Assembly: GCA_963513945.1 (NCBI GenBank)
Contig: OY740722.1
Span: 5,190,774 to 5,254,773 of the forward strand
Length of the DNA: 64,000 nucleotides
Source of the DNA: Hydrotaea diabolus
Taxonomy: Eukaryota > Arthropoda > Insecta > Diptera > Muscidae
Direction of reading: 5' to 3'
Within the stretch, counting starts at the first letter, position 1. Each line of letters opens with the position of its first letter. Positions 12,505 to 23,698 of the stretch are shown piece by piece. The position numbers and the translations under genes are program-made. The notes below the pieces were generated by a model that made no database searches, had not been told where the DNA came from, and was given only the letters and a program-made list of their open reading frames with translations.

Positions 12505-13764
12505 ATGGATTCGGTGGCGTTATGGTTTTAGGACGAAAATGAACATTATGAACGAATTACAAGAAGAATTTTGAGAGATAGATCAGATATACTCTCCCTA
12601 AATGACCACGGGTAAGAAAATAGGAGTAGGTATTATGTGCAAAATGTTTTCAAATATTCCATTTTTTAGATTTATACAAAATTTTCGACTCAATAAAGAT
12701 GCGTTTATGTATGTATTAAACGCTATTAAACACGACCTCATCGTTCCAAACAGATCCACAGCAATTCCAACCCCAATAAAAGTGGCCGCTGCTTTGAAAT
12801 TGCTTGGGCAAGGTGGTTATCAACACCAAATTGGCCAAGACTATCTCTTAGGATTATCGCAGCAATCTATGTCGCGTTGCTTACAAGAAGTTTGCATGGT
12901 GATTGACCGAATACTCTGTCCCACGCACATACAATTTGAGGTAACTGCGGAAGAGGAAAACGAAATAAAAAGAGGATTTTTCCATGCATGTGGCATTCCT
13001 GGGGTAATTGGAGCAGTGGATGGCACCCATATACAAATGATTCGACCGGCCAGGAACGAACACCTATACTTCAACAGAAAATTAAAGCACAGTATGAACG
13101 CTATGGTGGTATGTGAGTTTTTATGTATGAATGTGACTATTAAATATTACTTTACTTTTTAATTGTTAGATATGTGATCACCAAATGAGAATTAAATTTA
13201 TAGATTGCCGATACGGTGGTGCAAGCCATGACTCACATGTTTGGGCCCTTTCCAACGCAAAGCAAAAATTAAAAGAACGTTTCGAAAGAGCAGAAAAGGG
13301 ATTTTGGCTGATTGGTAATTAACTTAAAACAATTTTAAATGATTTTTTCTTACTTATTTTTTAATCTTCTAAAAGGCGATTCGGGCTACCCACTGGAACC
13401 CTGGCTGCTTACTCCATACAGGAACGCAACGGAAAACTCGCCCGAGAGTTTTTATAATAAACAGTTTTGCAAAGGAAGGTCCATAATTGAGAGAGTATTT
13501 GGTGTTTTAAAAGGCAGATTTCGGTGTCTGTTAGCAGCCAGGGAGTTGCAATACGCACCAGAAAGAGTGGTTCAAATAATGAACGTTTGCTGTGCCCTGC
13601 ACAATATTTGCCTTAATTTTAATGCACAACTGCCAACACACGAAATTGCGGATACAGAAAGACTAAATGAAATTGAAATGTCTGTTTATAGCAATACGAA
13701 CAACAGTGGCCAAAGAGCTATTGCTAAGGAAATAAGAAATAATATTAGAAACAATTTGACTTAA
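12505..13764 (+). pseudogene. Harbinger (HARBI1-like) transposase, four exons, one in-frame stop
   Basis: Four exons can be read: 12505-12611, 12670-13108, 13170-13314 and 13376-13764, with GT...AG introns of 58-61 bp and frames that join cleanly to 359 codons plus stop. The DDE residues are visible: D in GAVDGTHIQM (exon 2), D in IDCRYGGASHDSHVW (exon 3) and E in GRSIIERVFGVLKGRF (exon 4). The only break I see is a TAG at codon 9, right after MDSVALWF. The protein cuts and joins the element ends in the nucleus, normally with the Myb-like partner encoded at 14088-17864. Recently inactivated, judging by a single lesion. A downstream start could bypass it. Confidence 0.9.
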
Positions 13765-14723
13765 ATAACATAACTTTTATTTAGAAAAATATATATATAT
13801 AAGGAATTCATTTCATTGTAGTGTTAATAAAAAAAACTTACAATCTAAAGTTTTAAAGCTTCTTTATGGCGATTTTGAGATCTTAAAATTCAATAGTCAA
13901 AAGTTCTTAAACTGGATTGCACTTGTAGGCATATTATAAAGAAATCAATTTTTCGTCTCTGACGAAAAAGAACACACTTCGTATGCGAAAGTCAAAACTT
14001 ACTAGAGGGAAAAAATAACGATTAATTATACATACGGACATATCGTCCATACCACGTGAAACTATTGGGAATCACACAGTAAAAATATCACATCGTTTTC
14101 CTAATTCCAATTCTAAAATTTTCTTTTTTAATTCCAGCTTTTCTATTGTATTGTTTTGTTTTTGGAGCTTGTATTTTTTTTTTAAATTCAAATTTTTGTA
14201 TGCAAAAAGCAAGTTTTTTTTCCTTTAATTCAAAATTTTTTCTGTTATACCTTACTAATTCCTTCAAGGAACACCGAATATCGCCCAAAATTTTGGTGGA
14301 TTCCTTGTGAAATATTCCTTGGGTTTCTACTTGTGTTTTTAGCAGAATATCACGTTCGTTTTGCTTTGACAGCAGTGAACGTTTGGCTGACTAAAAACTT
14401 TCATCCAAACAGCTACGTTTGGCCGCGGTCACTGGTTCATTTAAACTGCTATTTTCATTTTGGGAAGATATCAAAACCTCTTCTGCAAGTTCTTTGTTTG
14501 CTGAGACATCGTGACTAGCATTACTACTTGTGCCAAAGCACGTCGATGTTGGCAGCCCGTTGACGGCTTCTTCCATATGAAGAAGATATATGATCTGTTC
14601 CTCCATAGAGGAAAGCGGGCAATATTGTGAGACACCACCACCCGTGCTGGAATCAATTTATTCTTGCGCATCTTAACATTTGTATGAGTTTTTAGGTCGG
14701 ACCAAACCTGTAAGTATGTACAC

Positions 14724-17487
14724 TAGGATGGGTCGAAAAACAAATTTTTTTTTATTTCGGAACGCTTTAGTGCGGAAAAGTTGCCTATTGTAAGACTTAG
14801 GAAAACGGCATAAAAAAAATTAAAATCGGTTAACATCTTCCGGTCGCGCATCGTACTTAAAGTTAATGAAAAATTGCAAAAATCACGCATTTTTTGTAAT
14901 TTTTTTAAGATAGTTAAAACTTTGAAAATAAACACGCTTTAGTTTTTTATGCTTGTTTTATGGTTTAAATAACCTAAATAAATTAAACTCTGATCAATAA
15001 TCTAATTTTTTTTCGTTTGCGCAACGTCTTAGAAAAACAGAAATTTACCAATATTTTTCAATTTTCACTGTGCAAACCTTCGTTCGTTTTCCTAGAACAA
15101 AACGAACAAGAACAGACTTGTAACAGATTCAACTGGTTTGTACAAGATTCAACCGTGCCGTCATCCCACCATATTCTGCTGCACCCTTCCCCCGCCCCAG
15201 TTTGGGGAAAATCGGATCTATTGACAAGACAGTTACAAAAAAGTTAAATGGAAAGGGCGAACGGAATGCTCGCGGCATTCAGAGAGCCCTGAGTAGCAAA
15301 GAAGTTCCTAAAATAGGAGAGTGCTCGGAAATTGATGAACAGGAACGCAGTTCTACTGAAGAGTCGGTGTTTGAGGAAGATGAATACAAACCAAGTACAT
15401 CGACTGAAAAGCCTCAATGTCAGATGAGAATTCAACTTAGCGCAACAGCGCTAATCAGTGATCGATTCGGAGTTTCTGATCGGGCAACAGCTGCCATATC
15501 GTCAAGTGTTCTGCAGGACGTTGGGCTGATAACTGACACAGATACTTCATATGTGGTTGATAAGTGTAAAATAAGAAGAGAGAAGAATCTTGTACGGATG
15601 GATATGAAAAGGCAATTCACACCTCCTGAAAAAATTTGGGGTCTTTTCTTTGACGGACGAAAAGATTATACTTTGTTCGTAAAAAAATTGAATGTCAAGC
15701 AATTTCGCAGGAATGTCAAAGAAGAACACTATTCTCTTCTCCAGGAACCTGGATCAATTTATATTGGACATGTATCTCCTTCCTCGAGTTCATCAAATGA
15801 TATAAATAAAAGTATTATTTCTCGTTTGTCTGAACTATCAATATCACTCGAAAAACTAGAAGTAGTAGGGTGTGATGGAACTATAACCAACACTGGATGG
15901 AAGAACGGTATCATCCGCCGACTAGAAAATCATGTAGGACGCCCGCTACAGTGGAGCGTATGCCTCCTGCATTTTAATGAGCTTCCTTTTCGCCACATTT
16001 TCCAACATATTGACGGTCAAACTGCAGGGCCTAAATCTTTTAGTGGGCCAATCGGGCAACAGCTCACATGCTTTAAAAAACTCCCTGTGGTCGATTATGA
16101 ACGCATAGATTGTTCGATTCCTGATATATACAGGAATTTGTTGAGCAAAGACCAACAGTATTTGTTAGATATTTCAAATGCAATCACCTTGGGATATTGT
16201 CCAGAAGACTTAGCTAATCGGGACCCTGGCCCTTTGTCCCATTCCAGATGGCTAACTGCGGCCAACCGAGTCCTTAGGTTGTATATAAGTTCATCAGATC
16301 CATCGAAAACTTAAAAGAAATAGTTAGCTTCATCTTAAAATCATACATGCCTGTGTGGTTTGCCATAAAAAAGAGAATGTATCTTACTGACGGACCAAAA
16401 CATGTCTTTCAAACAATCCAAACATCACGGTATTTATCCGCCGATTTACTTCAAGTCATCGATCCAGTAATACAGCGTAATGCGTTCTTTGCGCACCCAG
16501 AGAATGTTCTGTTGGCAATGCTGGTCGATGAAAGAGGACATATTCGGGAGCTCGGTTACAGAAGGATCTTGAAGGCAAGACAAACCGTCCCAAAGAACAA
16601 GACTGTTAGAAGTTTTGTACCACCAATGATAAACTTTGAAGCTTCCGATTACACTGAAATTATTAATTGGAATTCTTGTGTGGTATATCCTCCCCCAATA
16701 CTAAGAAACTTAAGCGAAGATGATATTAAATCACTCATGAATTCTGACAATACGCCCATTAGAGAAATACAAAAGTTTCCCTGTCATACCCAGGCTATGG
16801 AGAGGTGCGTCAAACTTGTGACGGAGGCTTCGAATAAAGTATGTGGACATGAAGCTAGAGATGGCTTTATCCGAGCAACACTGAAGTCTAGATCGGATAT
16901 GCCTCATTTCTCCAAAAAATCAGACTTTAAATGCGTAGTAGATATACAAAAGAAAAAACACAGTAAGCCAAAGTATCCAACTCTATGGAAAATCTTTGTA
17001 AATAGTTGTAAATATAATGTAAATACCACACCCAACAATTGGATGGTTGGTTGGGTAGGGTGTGGGTGGAACTCGAAGTGCAACCACCTCCACGTGGTGA
17101 GTTCTGGGTCGTTTTGTTCTAAAACGAGCGGAGAGTTGCACAGTGAAAACTGAAAAATATTGGTAAATTTCTGTTTTTCTAAGACGTTGCGCGAACGAAA
17201 AAAAATTAGATTATTGATCAGAGTTTAATTTATTTAGGTTATTTAAACCATAAAACAAGCATAAAAAAACTAAAGCGTGTTTATTTTCAAAGTTTTAACT
17301 ATCTTAAAAAAATTACAAAAAATGCGTGATTTTTGCAATTTTTCATTAACTTTAAGTACGATGCGCGACCGGAAGATGTTAACCGATTTTAATTTTTTTT
17401 ATGCCGTTTTCCTAAGTCTTACAATAGGCAACTATTCCGCACTAAAGCGTTCCGAAATAAAAAAAATTTGTTTTTCGACCCATCCTA
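14724..17487 (+). mobile_element. DNA transposon with ~354-bp inverted ends and 8-bp target duplication
   Basis: The left end TAGGATGGGTCGAAAAACAA (14724) is mirrored at 17487. The two arms pair over 14724-15077 and 17134-17487 with few mismatches. ATGTACAC stands immediately outside both ends (14716-14723 and 17488-17495), an 8-bp duplication. This size is typical of hAT and P superfamilies. It inserted in an intron of the Harbinger partner gene. One gene fills the interior. Confidence 0.95.
15202..17153 (+). pseudogene. Transposase-like protein of an insect-expanded family (hAT/P-like), one frameshift
   Basis: Two frames (15202-16314 and 16347-17153) join at about 16307, where a single-base change breaks PSKT and the protein resumes with KEIVSFILKSYMPVWF. 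Candidate RNase-H-fold residues are D in GLFFDGRKDYT, D in VVGCDGTITNTG and, just after, the CxxH signature in VCLLHFNELPFRH. These resemble the D...D...C/DxxH arrangement described for hAT, P and related transposases. A later conserved block is FFAHPENVLLAMLVDERGHI, then FPCHTQAMERCVKLVTEAS, a possible site of the acidic third residue. Related proteins are common in arthropod gene sets as uncharacterised proteins. Its place between 354-bp inverted repeats indicates it is the element's own transposase. The true N-terminus is uncertain (no ATG at 15202). Confidence 0.75.
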
Positions 17488-18931
17488 ATGTACACACATA
17501 GTTAGTTTCACATTTTGTATAAAAAATATAATACATTACTTTTTTCCAACCAGCGACATCCCTTACAGGAGGTCCATTTGAATTAAGGTCATCAGCCAGT
17601 TTTGTCCACAAATTGTTGGCGCGTTGTTTTGCATTTACACTCTGCAACCGTCCCTTGGCCAAATCGCTGTGTTGGACCATAAAATCAACTAAGCTTTCGA
17701 ACTGCCGTTGCTGAGTCTGTAACTTTTTTGGTTTTTCCCTAAAAGAATAAACAATTTAGATATATATATAAAAATTTATTTGTGCTTACTTACATGATTC
17801 GTTTCCTTTGCGTTTGATATTTTGTTAGTGCAAGATATTTGCGCTCAACGTACGATTTTGACATACGCTCTTGTATTACAGAGTGCGGTGATGCCAGATT
17901 TGCGAAAGGAAAAAAAATTAGATGCGAAAGGAGATACGGAAACGCATTAGAGAGTACCAATTATTTCATTAGGTACCATTTTCCTTACGCATCGCAATAC
18001 AGAGTAACCCCCCTGTTCAGTGGCAAGCCATTAAATGCAGACCAAAGAACAAAGCCATTAATATCCTCTTGAAACTATTGAACACCACTCAAAGACATTA
18101 TATCCTTAAAATTTTTAAAATCATCTGCTTATTCTAAATGCTGAGAATAAACAAAAGACGAAAACGTAACGGACCTACTATCTCCTGGAATACCAGATCT
18201 AGGAATTTGTAGATCTAAGTGAACACTTTATCAGAAGCTTTTAAGATCTCAATATATATAGTATCAACTTGGATTTCCTTTTCAAAATTGACCAATTACT
18301 AGTAGTCGATTTGCAATTAACAAGTCCATGCTGTGCAGGACTAATCTGACATTCAAGGTTAAACATTTTTTGTCATTTACAATAAGGTCAAAAAGATTTG
18401 CAATATTATAAAACTTAGATATAGGTCTATAATTGTTATGCGCGGAGTATTAAACAATATGCAAATGACTCAAGCAGTTTTTATACTGGTTCGAGACCTT
18501 TTTCACGTTTCTTCATCAGAATCAACTTAAAAATTGGTGAAATGTATTGGCTACGGTTGCCAACAGCACAGCTGCTTCTAAGCCCGCCAATGTTTTTCTT
18601 AAGCAGCCTTGGGCAACGATTAAATGATTTATACGGGTGAACTACTACAGTGAACCTGTGGCCACCGCGATTATAACAAGTGTTTAAAAGCAGTTTTAAC
18701 AGCTATATTATACCTAATACTAAGGTGTAGGCAAAAAATTCAACCGACAAATCGAATGAATAATGAACTATTTTTTTTTATTCATTTCATTTATTACGTC
18801 TATGGAGATAAATTCTTTACAGACTAGCTACAATAAAAATTTAATGAAAATTGCAACAAGTCAATTAAAAATAGTAAAAAACTAATTTATAAAGAAACTT
18901 TTAAACTTACTGCTGGATAACTTAAATCTAT

Positions 18932-19450
18932 ATGTTCAAAAATTGTATTAAAAATTTTAATAGATTTATGCAAGAGATCGTTGACATTCTAAACACAGGG
19001 TTATCAAAACAATGACGACAGAACAGACGAACACGTACCCCTATACCGCAAAAGCATCCGGTTGACGGAAAATTTTCAGAGAAACGCTCAGAACTCTTGC
19101 GAACTTGAATAAATTGTATTAAAAATCTTAATAGATATATGCAAGGGATCGTTGATAATCTAAACACAGGGTTATCAAAACAATGACGACAGAACAGACG
19201 AAGACGTACCCCTATACCGCAAAAGCATCCGGTTGACGGAAAATTTTCAGAGAAACGCTCAGAACTCTTGCGAACTTGAATAAATTGAATTAAAAATCTT
19301 AATAGATTTATGCAAGGGATCGTTGACATTCTAAACACAGGGTTATCAAAACAATGATGACAGATGAGACGAACACGTACTCCTATACCGCACAAGCATC
19401 CGGTTGACGGAAAATTTTCAGAGAAACGCTCAGAACTCTTGCGAACTTGA
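18932..19450 (+). repeat. 171-bp tandem repeat, three copies
   Basis: The marker GCATCCGGTTGACGG stands at 19053, 19225 and 19396, a 171-172 bp period. This is the same family as 9838-10180, with one more unit. A repetitive 155-residue minus ORF here is a by-product of the period being near a multiple of three. Confidence 0.9.
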
Positions 19451-19890
19451 ATAAAGAAAAATTTAAGATAGTTAAAATATCACACACACTCATAGTCACC
19501 GTGTTGGCGGTGATTATGATAGGCTCAGAACTAAAACGAAATTTAGCATTAGATAAATTGACGATCGCTAAAATACCACACACACAGCGTGGGCGTAAGA
19601 AATGTTTTATCAGACAGCAAAAATAGAGTTCATCAAAACCATTTCTACTAAAGACACGAACACGAAAATTCTAAACCAATGACTTGAATACTTCTAAACA
19701 CAAGTACCATGTTGAAGATGATAATTTTAAGGAAAGACTCAGAAAATTTACGAATTTTCACAAAGAGAAATTACCGATCACCAAAATAGCACATATGTGA
19801 AAAGTTTATTCGCCAATTATGTGGACGACGCTGCTAACAAGTGCGCAAGAACTGTGCTTTCGTAAATTTATTCGAGGAGGATTCGAATCA

Positions 19891-20279
19891 CGAGGGCGAC
19901 CGCAAAACTAACTGGCCTGGCACATTTTCTGTTTCTCTAGCAAACTTTTTTTTTTGTTTTTTAAAAGCAACCTTTTATAAGCAATCTGTCAAAATTTCCG
20001 AAATATTTAATGATTATTTTCTTTGTTACAGGTGATTGAAGTAAACAAGTTTTATAATTTTTGAAAATGCAACATAAAGAGTTTCGTGCGGTAATTAAAC
20101 ACTTTTATATGAAAGGTTATACGCCACAATTAATCAAAGATGAATTGGATTTTGTTCATGGTGATAATGCACCATCATACTCCATTGTGAAATCCTGGGT
20201 TCAACAATTTAAAATGGGTCGTTCAAGTACGGAAGATGAGCAACGCTCTGGAAGACCGAAAACTGCTACTACTATTGAA
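19891..20279 (+). pseudogene. mariner transposase, 3'-deleted copy 2
   Basis: Same structure as the copy at 10613: 5' terminal repeat CGAGGGCGACCG, transposase start at about 20067 (HKEFRAVIKHFYMKGYTP), and an abrupt join to CGGGTTGCAAGAC at the same base. It keeps GRPKTATT where copy 1 has GRRKTATT. Inactive and lacking the catalytic domain. Confidence 0.9.
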
Positions 20280-21210
20280 CGGGTTGCAAGACTGTGCTCG
20301 TTGAGAAAAGCCTTCTGACGGTTTTAACGTATAGTTGTTTTGTATTCTCATCTTTGACAGTGCTGCGAGAGAAGCTTCTATTGTGAAGTAATCATTGAGT
20401 GGTGATGTACTGTTAAAATAAATTAAATATGCTATTAATCGCACTAATAATTTGCGAAATACTATTTCAGAGATAAAGTTGGCATAATATTTAAAACATC
20501 AATCACGATTTTCTCTGAAATGATGGTTCACTTTTAACCTTAGGCCGATCTCTCAAAACTGAAAAACAACTTTCGATGTTGAAGTAATATTTTTTGAATT
20601 TTTTGCTTTCTTTTGTTTGACTGAGAAACAGAGTATCTGTCACGATATTGATTGTGAAAGCACTGTATCAGTAAAAATAACATAAGTCTTAAAAATAAAC
20701 TAGAACTACAGACAAATTAAAAATTCACGACTTCTTTTCGGTGTTGTCATATTAAATTTCGTCAAATGCAACATAGAGTTGCCAACAATGGCGGAAATAA
20801 AACTGAATGAACAGAGTTGCCAAAAATAGCAGAGATAAAACTGAACAAAAGAAAACATACGAAGGAAAGAATAATTTGTTCACTACAGTGAACAGTAATA
20901 GCAGTTTTAACAGCTATATTTCACTTTACACTAAAGTGTAGGCAGAAAATCCAACCGATAAACCAAATGGATAATTCAATATTTTGATACCGGAAGAAAT
21001 TGAGCTGTTTTTGTAACCCATATATCCATGTTTGATTTCCTTTCCATATTACAGCTATGGAGATAAATTCTTTACAGATTAGCTACAATAAAAAAGTAAC
21101 ATAAATTACAACTACTTAACCTCAAAAATAGTAAAAAACTAATTTATAAAAAAATTAACAAATTTTTAAGCTTACTGATTAGACGACTAAAATCTATATG
21201 TTCTATATGT

Positions 21211-21347
21211 TCTGCAACCTGCAGAAGTCTACCGTCGTCAACCGTCAAACTGTAGTTATCTCCCTCTAACACATGCAAAATGCAACCCCCAACTGAAATA
21301 GCTGATTGTCTACCGTCAACCGTCCACCGTCAAGACTAAATGGACCT
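21211..21347 (-). mobile_element. Tourist-like MITE, truncated, inverted relative to neighbour
   Basis: This 137-bp segment is the reverse complement of most of the element at 21375-21544. It keeps one terminus (ACTAAATGGACCT, then TTA) and lacks about 33 bp of the other. The 27 bp between the two copies (ATGCAAGGGATCGTTGACAG and on) is the ordinary array sequence, so these are two insertions rather than one hairpin element. Confidence 0.7.
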
Positions 21348-21374
21348 TTATGCAAGGGATCGTTGACAGCATAA

Positions 21375-21544
21375 AGGCCCATTTAGTCTCGACGGTTGAC
21401 GGTTGACGGTAGACAATCAGCTATTTCAGTTGGGGGTTGCATTTTGCATGTGTTAGAGGGAGATAACTACAGTTTGACGGTTGACGACGGTAGACTTCTG
21501 CAGGTTGCAGAATCTACCGTCAACCGTCGAGACTAAATGAGCCT
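21375..21544 (+). mobile_element. Tourist-like MITE with TAA target duplication
   Basis: A 170-bp non-coding element has inverted ends AGGCCCATTTAGTCTCGACG and, read inward from the other side, AGGCTCATTTAGTCTCGACG. TAA flanks both sides (21372-21374 and 21545-21547). The other array units have GACAGCATAAGCTG uninterrupted at this place (8574, 11924). A 3-bp TAA duplication fits PIF/Harbinger-mobilised MITEs. The interior repeats CCGTCAACCGTC-type motifs. Confidence 0.85.
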
Positions 21545-22754
21545 TAAGCTGAAAGATGCGTTTCAATGACAAAGGGAACGTAATATATTAATATTCTTGC
21601 ATTCAGACGAATTAATGAGAATAATGTGTACTGCAGCATGCGGATTCCAAATAAAAGATGCATGCTTTAATTTAGCACGAAAAAAAGAACAATGTGATTT
21701 ACTTTCTTCGAATGTTCCTTCGAATGAAGTACATATAAAAATAAGCCTTGGTGTCAACTAAAACGACCACGTCAAGGTTTTCAGAAACAATATAAAGATT
21801 ATAATTAACTTTGTATTGATTAAAAACTAAATTACGAGTATTTAGATTTGTTCAGTGGCAAGCCAATAAATGCAGACCAAAGAACAAAGCCATTAATATC
21901 CTCTTGAAACTATTGAACACCACTCAAAGACATTATATCCTTAAAATTTTTAAAATCATCTGCTTATTCTAAATGCTGAGAATAAACAAAAGACGAAAAC
22001 GTAACGGACCTACTATCTCCTGGAATACCAGATCTAGGAATGTGTAGATCTAAGTGAACACTTTATCAGAAGCTTTTAAGATCTCAATATATATAGTATC
22101 AACTTGGATTTCCTTTTCAAAATTGACCAATTACTAGTAGTCGATTTGCAATTAACAAGTCCATGCTGTGCAGGACTAATCTGACATTCAAGGTTAAAAA
22201 CTTTTTGTCATTTACAATAAGGTCAAAAAGATTTGCAATATTATAAAACTTAGATATAGGTCTATAATTGTTATGCGCGGATTATTAAACAATATGCAAA
22301 TGACTTAAGCAGGTTTTATACTGTTTCGAGACCTTTTTCACGTTTCTTCATCAGAATCAACTTAAAAATTGGTGAAATGTATTGGCTACGGTTGCCAACA
22401 GCACAGCTGTTTCTCAGCCCGCCAATGTTTTTCTTAAGCAGCCTTGGGCAACGATTAAATGATTTAAACGGGTGAACTACTACAGTGAACCTGTGGCCAC
22501 CGCGATTATAACAAGTGTTTAAAAGCAGTTTTAACAGCTATATTATACCTAACACTAAGGTGTAGGCAAAAAATTCAACCGACAAATCGAATGAATAATG
22601 AACTATTTTTTTATTCATTTCATTTATTACGTCTATGGAGATAAATTCTTTACAGACTAGCTACAATAAAAATTGCAAGAAGTCAATTAAAAATAGTAAA
22701 AAACTAATTTATAAAGAAACTTTTAAACTTACTGCTGGATAACTTAAATCTATA

Positions 22755-23275
22755 TGTTCAAAAATTGAATTAAAAATTTTAATAGATTTATGCTAGGGAT
22801 CGTTGACATTCTAAACACAGGGTTATCAAAACAATGACGACTGAACAGACGAACATGTACCCCTATACCGCAAAAGCATCCGGTTGACGGAGAATTTTCA
22901 GAGAAACGCTCAGAACTCTAGCGAACTTGAATAAATTGTTTTAAAAATCTTAATAGATTTATGCAAGGGATCGTTGATAATCTAAACACAGGGTTATCAA
23001 AACAATAACGACAGAACAGACGAACACGTACCCCTATACCGCAAAAGCATCCGGTTGACGGAAAATTTTCAGAGAAACGCTCAGAACTCTTGCGAACTTG
23101 AATAAATTGTATTAAAAATCTTTATAGATTTATGCAAGGGATCGTTGACATTCTAAACACAGGGTTATCAAAACAATGACGAAAGATGAGACGAACACGA
23201 ACTCCTATACCACACAAGCATCCGGTTTACGGAAAGTTTTCAGAGTAACGCTCAGAACTCTTGCGAACTTGAATA
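22755..23275 (+). repeat. 171-bp tandem repeat, three copies
   Basis: The marker GCATCCGGTTGACGG occurs at 22876 and 23047, and as GCATCCGGTTTACGG at 23217 (period 170-171 bp). Same family as the clusters in the preceding units, each placed just before the mariner-bearing segment. Confidence 0.9.
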
Positions 23276-23698
23276 AAGAAAAATTTAAGATAGTTAAAAT
23301 ATCACACACACTCATAGTCACCGTGTTGGCGGTGCTCAGAACTAAACGAAATTTAGCATTAGATAAATTGACGATCGCTAAAATACCACACACAGCGTGG
23401 GAATAAGAAATGTTCTATCAGACAGCAAAAATAGAAATCATCTAAACCATTTCTACTAAAGACACCAACAGGAAAATTCTAAAACAATGACTTGAATACT
23501 TCTAAACACAAGTACCATGTTGAAGATTATAATATTAAGGAAAGACTCAGAAAAATTACGAATTTTCACAAAGAGAAATTACCGATTGACAAAATATCAC
23601 ATATGTGAAAAGTTTATTCGCCAATTATGTGGACGACGCTGTTAACAAGTGCTCAAGAACTATGCTTTCGTAAATTTATTCGAGGAGGATTCGAATCA

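Larger units (their letters stand above)
14088..17864 (-). pseudogene. Harbinger Myb/SANT-like DNA-binding partner, interrupted in an intron
   Basis: On the minus strand a start at 17864 (MSKSYVERKYL) leads, through an intron, to a Myb/SANT-like domain: FMVQHSDLAKGRL, NNLWTKLADDLNSNGPPV, DVAGWKK. The reading then reaches a GTAATG donor. Its acceptor, ACTTACAG at about 14710, precedes VWSDLKTHTNVKMRKNKL, which completes the domain's usual WKKVWSDLK. The intron now holds a 2.76-kb transposon. Farther on, a frameshift near 14655 and a stop after LDESF damage the C-terminal part, which ends in a charged Lys/Glu-rich tail (14288-14088). The partner would help nuclear entry and DNA binding of the transposase. 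The convergent layout matches the superfamily. Confidence 0.8.
12258..18012 (+). mobile_element. PIF/Harbinger DNA transposon with 3-bp target duplication
   Basis: The termini GGGGGTTACTCTGTATTGCG and its inverse match over 25 bp at 12258 and 18012. CTG flanks both ends (12255-12257 and 18013-18015). Empty versions of the same repeat at 8930, 21843 and 27283 run straight through the site (GATC[C/T]GTTCAG, or TTCTGTTCAG), proving insertion. After removing the nested element the length is about 3.0 kb, normal for Harbinger. It carries the two expected convergent genes: a DDE transposase on + and a Myb/SANT DNA-binding partner on -. Confidence 0.95.

Noticed and set aside
12602..13162. Transposase as a single-exon 186-residue protein starting MTTGKKIGVG
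   Set aside because: The first 23 residues are intron sequence; splicing 12611 to 12670 gives the conserved N-terminus instead.
18928..19395. Minus ORF of 155 residues with three CGIGVRVRLF repeats
   Set aside because: Explained by the 171-bp tandem repeat (57 codons), with the same sequence broken in sibling clusters; no protein family resembles it.
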